Below, one piece after another: positions 12,230 through 22,499 of a stretch of DNA of 64,000 nt. Below the pieces are notes generated by a model, which made no database searches, was not told where the DNA came from, and saw only the letters and a list, made by a program, of their open reading frames with translations. This DNA comes from Gnetum montanum (taxonomy: Eukaryota > Streptophyta > Gnetopsida > Gnetales > Gnetaceae). How positions within the stretch are numbered: the first letter of the stretch is position 1; every line of letters starts with the position of its first letter. A program made the translations under genes and the position numbers. The DNA lies in NCBI GenBank assembly GCA_015680685.1, contig MNCI01035156.1, forward strand, positions 192,757-256,756. The letters are read 5' to 3'.

Positions 12230-13105
12230 TTTGATAAAGAAAGCTTCAGAAGTTAAGCTCAAAAGTTAAGAAGACATTTTTGAAAAATAATAGACATCTA
12301 TCTGTGATAGTAGATGTCTCCCTGTAGACATCCAATTGTAGACATCCCATCTGCTAGATAGATGTATCTCCTAACTAGAGGCTAATCTCAGTTAGACATC
12401 CCAACTTCAAAGTAGACATCTACACTAGTTATATGTTAGCTGTTGCATGAATTCCAAAGAGTTTTCAAAAACTTGAAGGCTATAAGATGATGTCAAAAGC
12501 TTGGGAATTGGTCAAGCACTATTCACACATAAGCTTCTCATTATTTATTTTATGAAATTCTATTCTTGCTTCTCATTGTAACATCATTTACTTAACTAGA
12601 ATTTGTACTGAGCTTCAAGTACAAGGATCTAGAAATTTACTTACATTCTTTCCTTGTTCTTTTCTTTTCTTTGTTTCTTGTAGCCCTGTGAGGTTGATGT
12701 GCTTCTTGCGAGAAGACATCCATATTGAGCTTGTTGGGATCCTACGGGATTGAGTGATTTTGTAGCATCAAAACACTCCAGAGCAGAGCTTAATTTTGTA
12801 ATGGTTGTGGGATCCTTGAAACCACATTTTGAGCTTGTTGGGACCTTGCAGGGTTGAGTAGTCTCGCAGTGATGAAACACTTCAGAGTGGAGCTTAGAGC
12901 TTATATAGGGTGTGATGCCCTTCACACCACATTTTTGGAAGAAACAAAGTTTCGAGGTGTGCATGGATTCTACCCTCTAAGTGTGAACATGCCTAAGTTT
13001 GGAAACCATGTAAAATTTGATGTGTTCATTTTGCTAGTGTACTTTTAATTGGAAAACTTACTCAACCCTCCTTTTAAGTTCTTGGTTTTCATTAATCATC
13101 AGTAC
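12230..13105 (+). repeat. Possible solo LTR, copia-like
   Basis: A cluster of AGACATC/AGATGTC words (12290-12430) is followed by two diverged copies of a roughly 100-base unit beginning GAGCTTGTTGGGA (at about 12728 and 12831). The tail ACTCAACCCTCCTTTTAAG..TTCATTAATCA resembles the 3' end of some plant Ty1/copia LTRs. No second copy, target duplication or primer site was found, so boundaries and class are tentative. Confidence 0.35.
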
Positions 13106-14637
13106 TTCTAAACACCATAGAGGTGTTTTAACATAACTTGCAAATAGTATAAATAATTGACATTTCCGCATGCATGAATCATGCTATCTCTAAGGTGTCT
13201 GTGTAATCCATGAAGTTTTTCTAGCAACTATTAGCATTATAGTGGTTTTCCATCTAAGAATCTAGCCTATATAGGATGATTTTCAGATGCAGAGGAAATT
13301 GACATACCAATACTAATAGGTATGCCTTAGATCAATGTGGTAATAACAACACTGGATTGGACTGTGACAATGCAATCCAACTCATGTCCTTTATCATGAG
13401 ACATTGAAGCATATGGGCATCATGTGAAAGATCATGCATGATGAGATGATGACTAATATTGTAATTTGGATTCCATCTTTAGCATCTTAACCATGTCCCA
13501 CAAAATCATCTCCTATTCATGCATAGAAGGAAACATTTTCTCTAGTTACATTATTTCAAAGTTTGACAAATCGTTTAATTACTTGTCATTTAGTATATGA
13601 AATGGCATAATAAAGCCATAAATTAGATTCCCTACATATTTCATGTTCACGAAGGCTTAAAAGTTTATAGATATTGTACAAATTTTGCAATCATTTTTGG
13701 ACTCATTCATTTTATTGAAAACATTCACTTTTATAATCTTTCCATCATTTATAGAAAATATTTTTTTAAAAAATGTTGAATATACCTTACTAGGTGCTGC
13801 ATTTGTAGTGACAAAAGCATAATTGATGAGGAGAAAAGGCCTAGAATGAATACATTTGTAATAAATTCAAAAGGTCTTGATAGAAGCTTGGTTTGATTTC
13901 CCTTTTAGAAGAATCCACAAAACAACAAAGTTGCTAGAGTAAAGCCTTTAAGTACATTTGAATTTTATCTTTCAAATCAGCTTCATTGAACACAATCATC
14001 ATTGAACATTTGAGTTTAGGAGACTTGAGTTTGAAGTTGTGGCTAGTGTTGAAGTGGTATCGATGATATGGGTTGGCCAAACCATCTAAGCACAAGTTAT
14101 TTCCTTGTAGAACAAGTATTAATACATTGTTACTCAACTTCTAATCCACTATTATAGAAAATCTACAATGGTACTTTTCCACATGCATATCATGCCATGG
14201 CACAGATAACCTATACATGATTCACTATTTAAGCCATATTTAATGTATTTTTCTAACCATTTAATGATTTAAACTTGTTTGTTTTTATCTCATAATTTTG
14301 AAATCATATTTTTTAACTCATATAAGAATTTTCTTTCAATATTAAATAATAATTTTTGAATAGCCTACTATTCATCATTACATTTTTCTTGATAATATAA
14401 TATAAAGTCTCATACCATTCATCATTTAGTATAGGTATGTGTATGATGCTACAATGGTAGGACCATTTTCTTTACATGTTTAAATATGTATAAACTAAAA
14501 ATTTACATATATTAAATGAAGCCATGATGAGCTAATGAAAAGTGACTTAATTGGTTATCTAATTATCTAGCAAGGATTTGCATAGAAAAGATTATCAATT
14601 CTAGTCATACTTGAGGGTCCTTAATTTTTAGGTAGAT
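13106..14637. other. Intergenic, nothing recognised
   Basis: AT-rich DNA with no supported coding sequence. Short open stretches here are what chance would give in sequence of this composition. Confidence 0.5.
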
Positions 14638-15739
14638 TTGATTTTTATTTCTTTGATTTTTTTCAATAGATTTGATTTCTCTAAAATTCTTATTGAGAAT
14701 TCTATATTAGTCCCAACTTTTTCAACCAATGTTGGAAATTTATTCATTTTTATTGATGCAAAAATTTTTGTTAATTCTCAAAATATAGATTTATATCCTC
14801 ATAAAAAAAGTTGTAACACTTTTTCTAATGATGTTGATGAAACTAATACACCTACCTTTTTCCATTCTAATGATGTATATGAGTCATTAGTTTTTGATCT
14901 TTCATCATAATATGTGTTTATTTAAATTTTGGATTACTTGCCTTCAAATTTTTATTTCATAGTTAAATGATGTGATAAAAAAATAGAGCATCCAAGTCCT
15001 TCAAACTAGTATTATTCTTGTTATATTCTTTTCAAGTTAGAAAATGTTTCGATAGTGCAACATACCCTAGATATAGGGTCATTTATACATAAGCATGCAA
15101 CATTGATCATTCATAAGTGGGCTCTAGATCTTAATGGTTAATTTGAAGAATATGTTAGAGTTCCATGTTTTGTCATGTTATATAATCTTTCAATAATTAA
15201 TTAGAAAGCTAAGTAGAAAATTGTTAGTCTTCTTTGTTCCTTTAAGCATATAGAGTCTTTTTCTATAACATATGGTTTTTGTAGATAGTTTTTTCATTGA
15301 AATCAACATTCTCAATCATAAAAAGGAAATAGTATTATAACTAGAAGAAAGACTTATATTCAATTAATTACAATGATAATCTTCTTAATTCTTACAACTT
15401 TTATCATCTTTAAAAACATTTGTTTAATGCTTGTCCTTTTCTGCTAAAAAAAAGATTTTAAAAAATAGAAAAAATATCTTGAAGTTGAAGATATAAAAAG
15501 TCAAGTTAATGTTAACAAAAAAAATGATCAAATAGAAATAAAAAATCTAAAGATAGAAGCTCCTGTGTATGGTTTTGCTATTTTTAGAGAAAGTCTTCAG
15601 AATCTTGGACAAATAGTCCATAAGGTAGATTTTTCCTTGTTTGAGAAGAATACTATTAACTCAAAAATTAAAACTAGTATTGATAAGAAGGTTATAGTTG
15701 ATAGTAAAGACTCTTGCCATAAGATTAATAACAAGACTT
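14638..15739 (+). pseudogene. Degraded reading frame of unknown origin
   Basis: One frame (positions congruent to 1 modulo 3) can be followed for about 1.1 kb with scattered stops. It includes an open run of 90 codons at the start and another of about 90 codons ending with TAA near 15739. The product is rich in Lys, Asn, Ile, Phe and Ser. The last part (about 15480-15739) is hydrophilic and helix-prone. I recognise no family. It could be an old gag-like or host gene remnant, or chance openness in AT-rich DNA. Confidence 0.3.
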
Positions 15740-16041
15740 AATGTAAAGATCTTCCACCAATGATATCACTTTCTTGCTTTGAAACAAATATTGATATTAA
15801 GCCACCATTCTCTATCTCACATTGTTTTGCTATTTCTAGATTTTCTCTTAGCTCTTTCCTTCTCACAAATATCATATGCCTTGTCAAAACAAGGTTCTAA
15901 TTCTCTACGATGGTTAATCTCTACCAAATGATCTGGATTGGTATAAATCTCCCTTTCTTTGTTTATTTACCAACTGATTCTTCAACTACTTAATTTATTA
16001 GGTTAGTTATCACTTAGTTATATTTTCCAAGCTCTTAATGA

Positions 16042-16197
16042 CCTTTTTGGCCCCCTTAGGACATTGATTTTAGCATTATAACAAATGATCAAGTAGAGAT
16101 CCAACATGACAAAAAAGGGCCTTTTTGGCCCCCTTAGGACATTGATTTTAGCATTATAACAAATGATCAAGTAGAGATCCAACATGACAAAAAAGGG
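16042..16197. repeat. Perfect 78-bp tandem duplication
   Basis: Two identical 78-base copies (16042-16119 and 16120-16197) each begin CCTTTTTGGCCCCCTTAGGA. They differ at no position, while other repeats in the window are strongly diverged. This is either a very recent event or an assembly artefact; the GC-rich block and gap start soon after. Confidence 0.9.
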
Positions 16198-16258
16198 CCA
16201 GATTTGTTTCTAACCATTAAATTATTATATATAGTTAGTTGATCTATGTTATGACTCT

Positions 16259-16762
16259 CACTGCGCTTTGGATTCTGTGAAGGCCCGCAACGATTGTGTC
16301 TTCAAAAACGTGGCCTCCCCCCCCCCCCGGCTGTTTTGAGGGCCAGGTTCCGAAAGTTTTGGCAGGAGATTAGGATCGTGAAGGAGGGGGGCACCTCTAC
16401 GGCAGGACCCAGATTGGGGCTTGCCTCCGCGCAGGGTCCCAGGCGGTTGCAGGGACCAGTGGAAGACAGAACCATCTCCCGGCGCGGAGGGTTGATAGTG
16501 GGTGGGGGATGACGCAGGGTAACACAGCTGCACATATAGGGTGGACACGTGGCCGAACATTCGGTGCCCGGACGCTGATCAGGATCATCATCGCCCGAGG
16601 CCGCCGCGGGTGAAGGACCCGCCGGATGTTCGGCTCAGCAGCACGAAGAATCAGGCAGCTACCCCGCGCCCTCAATCATCGCAGCTCTGGTTTGCGGATG
16701 TCCTGCAGAATGCAGGACCGGAATTGCCCAGCTGATCGCGGAGAATCGGCGCCGCCTCGCCG
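16259..16762. other. GC-rich, CpG-rich block ending at an assembly gap
   Basis: Composition changes sharply at about 16259 from AT-rich DNA to roughly 60% GC with many CpGs, and stays so to the gap. It contains a run of 12 C (16317-16328), inverted arms GCCGAACATTCGG and CCGGATGTTCGGC (near 16551 and 16621), and a short TCCTGCA/TGCAGGA hairpin near 16699. Open frames of up to 100 codons exist on both strands, as expected at this composition, and none resembles a known protein. Candidates are a young GC-rich transposon, a CpG-island fragment, or foreign sequence at the contig edge. Confidence 0.6.
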
Positions 16763-16963
16763 NNNNNNNNNNNNNNNNNNNNNNNNNNNNNNNNNNNNNN
16801 NNNNNNNNNNNNNNNNNNNNNNNNNNNNNNNNNNNNNNNNNNNNNNNNNNNNNNNNNNNNNNNNNNNNNNNNNNNNNNNNNNNNNNNNNNNNNNNNNNNN
16901 NNNNNNNNNNNNNNNNNNNNNNNNNNNNNNNNNNNNNNNNNNNNNNNNNNNNNNNNNNNNNNN
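16763..16963. other. Assembly gap (201 N)
   Basis: A run of 201 N. Its right side resumes in ordinary AT-rich sequence, so the far edge of the GC-rich block is lost. Confidence 0.99.
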
Positions 16964-18200
16964 AACTACCCAAATGATCAATATAACATCACCATTGGAT
17001 TCAAATGCCAAAAAATATTAGAAAAAATTATTTATATGTTAGAAATAGACATTGAATGCCCAGGTTATGCTAGATTAAGCTCATGAAGCTCTTGAGACAC
17101 TATTTAAGGAAAAGGATTAAAAACTAATTTTTCGCATTTGTATGATAGATCTAACTTCACCATTACATTTGGGAGACTAAAATCTACTACAAATGACTAT
17201 TTGTTCACCAAGAAAAGACTACCAAAATAAAATATTATAGATATTTTTAAGCATGAATTTTAAGAGTTCTTGAGAGGTCACCCATCCCAATAATATTTCA
17301 TATTTTAGGATGAGCATGTTTAATTACGAAGTTTTTATCGTAGTATGCATCATTTAAGCAGTTTGAGCTAGTTGGTCTCATAAACTAAAATTTGAATTTT
17401 TCTTTTGGAATTCTTAATTCAAAATTTGAAATTTTCTTTTCCATTTCTAGTAGAGACATGTTGTGGTTGTGATACATAATCCAGTATAGATATATGGTGT
17501 TTGGATTACTACAAACTTGAGATGCTCATAGTATCTGCTAAAATCGTAGGTCAATACTACTAGAAATCATGACAAAAAATGCAAAAGGGGTATTTTTAGT
17601 AGGATGCTAGCAAGTGATAGGCAAGCACTGCTAGCACTAGTGCCTCATTAGGGGACACAAGGGAAGTGGCAGTAACATAGCCAAGGGCATGGGGTGAGGA
17701 AGTGAATAGTGAGCATGCAGTGAAGGATGGCAATGCCAGCAAGTGAACAACATGTATGATGGTGGTAGGTCAGTTAGTGACAAGGTCAAAGGAATTTGAT
17801 CAACAAGGTCGCGCATAACATATCATCAACGCAGCCCAACAACACAACTCATCACCCATAAAATTCAAATCCATGACTTGAAGCTTTTAAATCAAGGGTC
17901 TTACCACTAGCTTAACACTTGATTGTATGGTATTTATAGATTTTACTAACCCTAGATACATTGTATTTGTGATATTGTAGAGAAACATGCAACATCACTA
18001 CTACCATGTTGTAGTCTTTGCATAAATATTTCATCAAGTTTCATCAAGCAAGATATTTTCATTCCTTTCTTTCTTCTAAATTCCATAATATATAGTTTTA
18101 AAAAATAGGATATTTAGTACTATTGGGCTCTATAAATTCAAAGTAGGTTACAACTATTCTTGCTCTCCATTTATCTAACTATAGTCATTTGGGGATATCT
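16964..18200. other. Intergenic, nothing recognised
   Basis: AT-rich DNA with a slightly richer patch at 17580-17830 (GGCAAGCACTGCTAGCACTA and similar). No gene or transposon motif is supported. Confidence 0.45.
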
Positions 18201-18205
18201 GAGCA

Positions 18206-18445
18206 TTAAACTAATTATAGTTGTTTTAGATATTTGAGTCTTGGTAGTACCAAAGATTAGCAACCAACTAAACATGAGTTTTTGAGGTCTTATTAGTGAT
18301 CATGTTCAAAATTCTTGCTAATAGTTTACTTATAGTCAAATGTAAGAAACAAATTTAGTAACGAAGTTCACTTTCTATAAACTATCAATGAGATGTTGCA
18401 TTTTCATCATGAAAGAAGCCTAGTTTGAGTTTACAGACAACTTAT
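18206..18445. repeat. Copy 1 of a diverged roughly 240-bp direct repeat
   Basis: It shares an ordered series of words with 19110-19375: GCATTAAACTAATT, TAGTTGTTTT, AGTTTACTTATAG/TGATCAAATGTAA, and ATGAGRTGTYRCATTTTCATCA. The two copies flank the DUF247-like fragment at 18869-19105. Confidence 0.65.
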
Positions 18446-18868
18446 TGTATACTTTAACAAGTTGCTAAAAAATCTTTAGTGTTACGTGTTAGCTTTTTCA
18501 TTACTTGCATTTATTTTTTTATTTCTCTTTCTTTTAGTTATTCAAGTTCTATTGCAATTCTTTCTATTCATGACCTTCTCTATGATTATCTCTAGTTCAT
18601 TTTGTAGGTTTGTAATTCTTTTGGTTTAGGCATTATTTACATACATCACAACTCTATTGCAACTTTATTAATTCAGGCTTCAACTTCTTATCTACATCTA
18701 TTATTACATTTTAGATTTTAAAAATATTGATTCAAGCTTAAAATTATATTCTTTTATTATAAATTTTTTTTACCTCATCCTTCTCACAAAGTTTTTGCTA
18801 GCTACTTTCTCAAGCCCAATCTTTTGAGTATTTTTCCCATTTTTAATCATTCCTTTTACAAATGATTA

Positions 18869-19105
18869 GTGTTACAATGTGAGGAAAAGATTTTATTTGC
18901 AAAAGCTACTAGCGCCAAACTAGAGGCTTCTCTCCTATGTCTACCATGTAATGTATCTATTTCTTCTTTTTTGATAAAGAAGCTTTTAAAAAGAAATTTC
19001 AATCATTTTCAACATGACAAGTTGGACGAATTCATTGATGATTACACAGGGAAGTACAATTCAATTAGAAGCATGTGCAGAAAGACTTTAGTGTGTGTTG
19101 TAGAG
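18869..19105 (+). pseudogene. Truncated duplicate of the 5' part of the DUF247 gene
   Basis: This open segment aligns with 20498-20730, the leader and first codons of the DUF247 gene. The nucleotide words RTGYTACAATGTGARGAA, AAGCTTTAAAAAGAAA, ACAGGGAAG, and TTYAGTGTGTGTTGTAGA recur in order. The protein reads KKLLKRNFNHFQ..YTGKYNSIRSMC..LVCVVE against REALKRKSAVFF..FTGKQKSIIRLC..SVCVVE in the gene. Homology stops at the end of this block, before the DUF247 domain proper, and a stop follows. It has no ATG at the open end. It shows that the segment was copied, and that the N-terminal part may once have been coding over a longer stretch. Confidence 0.65.
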
Positions 19106-19109
19106 ATTT

Positions 19110-19375
19110 CCAAGCATTAAACTAATTCTAGTTGTTTTTTGTATACAAAGACTAGCAACTAGTTACACTTGATTTATTGAGGTGTATTGGTGACCATATC
19201 CAAAGTTCTTATCAATAGTTTACTTATGATCAAATGTAAAAAAAATATTTTTAGAAGGCCTAAGAGGTAATTAGTTAAAGTTAGAAGTTTACTATCTATC
19301 AAATGTACTCCTAATGAGGTGTCACATTTTCATCAATAAGCCTCATTTGAGTTCACGTCATCTTAAAATAGAAAG
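19110..19375. repeat. Copy 2 of the diverged roughly 240-bp direct repeat
   Basis: Partner of 18206-18445, with the same word order. It begins where the DUF247-like fragment ends, so the fragment and this repeat form a junction that may mark the duplication or insertion event. Confidence 0.65.
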
Positions 19376-19720
19376 TAGGGGAATGGATGCAAATTTCTAG
19401 AGAAGAACGCATATGTAGGCTATGCGATTCAAGTGGTCTTGAGGATGAATAGAATATTTTCTTAGTACCTTAGATTTGAGACAAAAATATAATATTTTCT
19501 GGGTGCAAAATAGCAAAAGGGATTATATGATGTTTTATTGTTACATCTAGTATTAGTGAGCCACTTTGTTGATTCCATACTTATCTTTCATTATACAAAT
19601 CTAATGATTGTCCAATAGATCCTTTGAGTCTTTAGATGTAATAAAACTTTAGTTTCAATTTCATAATTAAAATGTCAATCCAAAAAACAACAATTTAGTC
19701 AAAAACCTAGTAAACTAAGA

Positions 19721-19796
19721 TAAATTAACCATGTTAATCCTCAATCCAAAAGATAAGGTAAATTAACCATGTTAATCATCAATCCAAAAAGCTAAG
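19721..19796. repeat. Two-copy 38-bp tandem repeat
   Basis: TAAATTAACCATGTTAATC recurs with a period of 38 bases (19721 and 19759), each copy followed by (C/A)TCAATCCAAAA. The copies are nearly identical. They lie about 0.8 kb upstream of the DUF247 start. Confidence 0.8.
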
Positions 19797-20571
19797 CAAA
19801 TTTGTTAAAACATGGTAAATGAAGGTAAAGTACCTTTGTTACCACTACTTTACCGATTCACAACAGCATCCTTTCTCCCCCTAGGAGACCTACCCTCGTG
19901 AACACACGATTTTTGAAGAATTGTATAAACATTTCTCTTTCTATCATTTCTGGAAACATTCCGTACATGAACATGATGCATGTTATAGTGTGTCGCGTAC
20001 GTATACAGTAATCTACAATGTCGTCTTCAAATTCCAAGTATGAATTCCAATGACGATATTCCTATGCTTGGCTTTGAGATTAAGGAAATGAAAGAAAGGA
20101 ATATTTTAAGATTGAACCATAGGACCTACAACCTCAAGTAGGTTGGAATGCAGTATATCTCTTTTAACACTTTCCATGCAGTACGCTAGCTCACAGGGAT
20201 CCTAGTTTCCATGAGGCTATAATTTGGCCAACATTTTCCAATTTTGGATTGCAAGCTTGTCGGGGAGCGGAATCGCTGAAGAGAAAGAAGTAGTGACAAG
20301 AATGCAATCACTTTCTCAAAGTGATTATTCCACTCTGTCAACATCGATATGACTCTGTCAATCACTTTCGGTTATTTTTTTAAAGAAAAACGATTCCGTT
20401 CAGCATAGTTGAACAGGCTTTCCTGTCTCAGAAGCTCAAACTTCGTTTTCCATTGGCTATTACATTTTTGGGAATAATTCTTTACCTTCAAATTAGTGCT
20501 ACAATGTGAAGAATATCTTTTAATTTTAAAAGCTGCTGCCGGAGCCTGCCAGGTGGCCTTTCTGCTACGTA

Positions 20572-21506
20572 ATGGATCTTGTTTTCTTTATTGTTAGAGA
20601 AGCTTTAAAAAGAAAATCTGCGGTTTTTTTTAAACATGTCGGGTTCGTTGATGTTTTCACAGGGAAGCAGAAATCAATTATAAGATTGTGCAGAAATGCT
20701 TCAGTGTGTGTTGTAGAACATCCACGTACAGCCATGCCTGAGGAAGCTGGGTGCAGTGCGCATGTCCATGAAAGGATTGATTTTATTGCTGTTGAATTTC
20801 TTTCACTGCTCAATATGAGGCATCAAACAGCAACAGCAGAGCCTCTCCCCTGCATTGTGAGAGTGCCCGAGATTCTGAAAAAACAGAATCCAGAGGTTTA
20901 TGTTCCCGAGATGGTTGGCCTAGGTCCATATCACCACCGCCACTTTAACAGCCACTTCAACCTCATATCCCACAAACTCAAGGCCCTTGACCGTGCTTTA
21001 GGACGATCGCTGGTTCATCAGGATTTGGAAGCCACGGATGAAAGTGTTAAGAATTTGCTGCAACAACTGCGTAGTTTTGTGAGCTCTTTTGAAAATGAAA
21101 TCAAAGCATGCTACTCTGAAGATTTTAAGTTTAATGCAGATGTCTTCATGTTAGACGCTATTTTCCTCCTCGAGTTATGCTTTTCTGACAGCGTATACAT
21201 GATGAGGGATCGCTTCCATCCCCTCCTGGATCACAGAACGTTCAAGACGTGTGTGGGTTTCGCTGTAAGTAGAGACTTACTTAAACTGGAGAATCAGATT
21301 CCGCTCCGTCTCCTGCATGAGTTAATCACCTGGAAAGGCATGTTCCTCTTCCCCGGAGCTAATCCTTGTGGCTTTGATTTTGCGCTGATGGTTGCATTAT
21401 TTCCGATGAGAGAAGGGCTTAATAATCTACGGCAGATGATGGAGGATGAGCCTCGGCCAAAACACTTGTTAGACTCTTTACATCGCTGCATAGTGAAATC
21501 CATGCG
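20572..21506 (+). CDS. DUF247 protein, exon 1
   Basis: Exon 1 encodes residues 1-311 and two bases of codon 312. The DUF247 (PF03140) domain starts at about residue 94 with CIVRVPEILKKQNPEVYVPE and the typical VGLGPYHH block. A middle region follows with FMLDAIFLLELCF and LLKLENQIPLRLLHEL, the family's conserved D-x-x-F-L-x-E and ENQIP motifs. Plant DUF247 proteins are membrane-anchored and mostly uncharacterised; some act in grass self-incompatibility, which says nothing direct about this copy. Residues 1-93 are not typical of the family, so a downstream Met (55 or 82) could be the true start. The exon ends in CG|GTAAGT, a canonical donor; reading through gives a stop at once. Its base composition and intact CpGs contrast with the repeats around it. 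Confidence 0.88.
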
Positions 21507-21720
21507 GTAAGTCAACAAGCTCAAGTTTTCATTGTACTGTTTGTAGTTATTACAATTTACAAATATGTATGCTTTGAACTAACCGAAATATGAAATAGGC
21601 TATATCTTGTTGTAGCTAGCTTAAGGTGAAATTCCGGTTCAATTTCCGATGAGAAAAAGTGAAAAACTTCATGTACAAATAAATAACGAATGAATGAATG
21701 GCCTCTGGCCGCCAATGCAG
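21507..21720 (+). other. Intron of the DUF247 gene (214 bp, phase 2)
   Basis: The donor is GTAAGT at 21507 and the acceptor ATGCAG ends at 21720. Exon 1 leaves two bases (CG) and exon 2 supplies one (C), restoring an Arg codon and the DUF247 frame. The nearest other acceptor tested, TTGTAG ending at 21615, would run into a TAG immediately. The pyrimidine tract is weak. Confidence 0.8.
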
Positions 21721-22426
21721 CAATGACAATGAATCTTCCAAGCCAGCATCTGCTGGCAGTTGTTCTGAAGAGTCCCACAGGAAGAGTAGCAGCAGCAGGA
21801 GCAGATTCTGGAAACGCTGGGGTGAGAGATTCGGGAAATACTGTGCTGGGAGAGGCAAAGAAAAGCTGGACAATCACTGGGTAATTCCTAGGGCCGAAGA
21901 GCTAGAGCGAGTAGGAATTGATGTGCAGGTATCCCCCGATAACAAACTGTGCTTCAAAAAAGGGCGCTTTAACCTGCGGGGCCATCTCTATCTTCCCAGG
22001 CTGGTGATCCAAGACGGCTCCGAAGTCACGCTGACAAATATGATGGTGTACGAGGAATGTTGCGTAGAACCTGGTCAAAGGTTCTTTAATAGATACATGT
22101 CGCTCATGACCGATCTCATCCAGACTGATAGAGACGCAGCTCTTCTGATCAGGCAACGAGTTATAGAAAATTTATTTGGAAACGATGAAAAAGTTGCGCA
22201 GCTTTTCATCGGCCTCTGGCCTGTCACGCTGGACAACATGGCCGAGATTGACATTGAGATTGTGAAAAAAGTAAGGGAATACTACAACAGCTCAGTCAGA
22301 GTGATGCTTCGTGATTTCGTTCAGACTCATTTTGCCAATCCGTGGTATGCGTGCGCAACCATGGCTGCAGTCGTCGTCCTTGCCTGTACAGTTGTTCAGG
22401 CTGTTTATGCCGTGAAATCCGCTTGA
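21721..22426 (+). CDS. DUF247 protein, exon 2
   Basis: Exon 2 opens with a Ser/Arg-rich linker. It then carries the C-terminal half of DUF247: IPRAEELERVGIDVQ (family pattern S-A-x-E-L-x-x-A-G-V), LYLPRLVIQDGSE, the MMVYEECC block (usually LIAFEQC), YMSLMTDLIQT, and VIENLFGNDEKVAQLF. It ends with a hydrophobic segment near NPWYACATMAAVVVLACTVV (about residues 520-541) and a short tail, as in most family members, which are predicted to be anchored by this helix. The spliced protein is 546 residues, a normal family length, with no break seen. It is probably the only working host gene in the window. Confidence 0.9.
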
Positions 22427-22490
22427 CTTCAGGCCCCACTATTGTTATTAGTATTATTTTCCAAAAAAGTGTCTCTATTTGTATTGCTTT

Positions 22491-22496
22491 AATAAA
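22491..22496 (+). promoter_or_regulatory. Candidate polyadenylation signal of the DUF247 gene
   Basis: AATAAA lies 65 bases after the stop codon, in a T-rich 3' region. Plant signals are loose, so this is positional support only. Confidence 0.4.
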
Positions 22497-22499
22497 TAA

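Noticed and set aside
12641-12964. 107-codon minus-strand frame with scattered Cys
   Set aside because: It lies on the opposite strand of the LTR candidate, follows its internal duplication, and shows no domain.
16258-16735. Several overlapping open frames of 64-100 codons on both strands in the GC-rich block
   Set aside because: At this GC content stops are rare in every frame. None shows a family motif, and they overlap one another on both strands.
16259-16762. Ribosomal DNA spacer or organelle insert
   Set aside because: No recognisable rRNA, tRNA or organelle gene segment was seen; composition alone does not decide.
16626-17021. Open frames running through the N gap
   Set aside because: The apparent openness comes from unknown bases, so nothing can be concluded.
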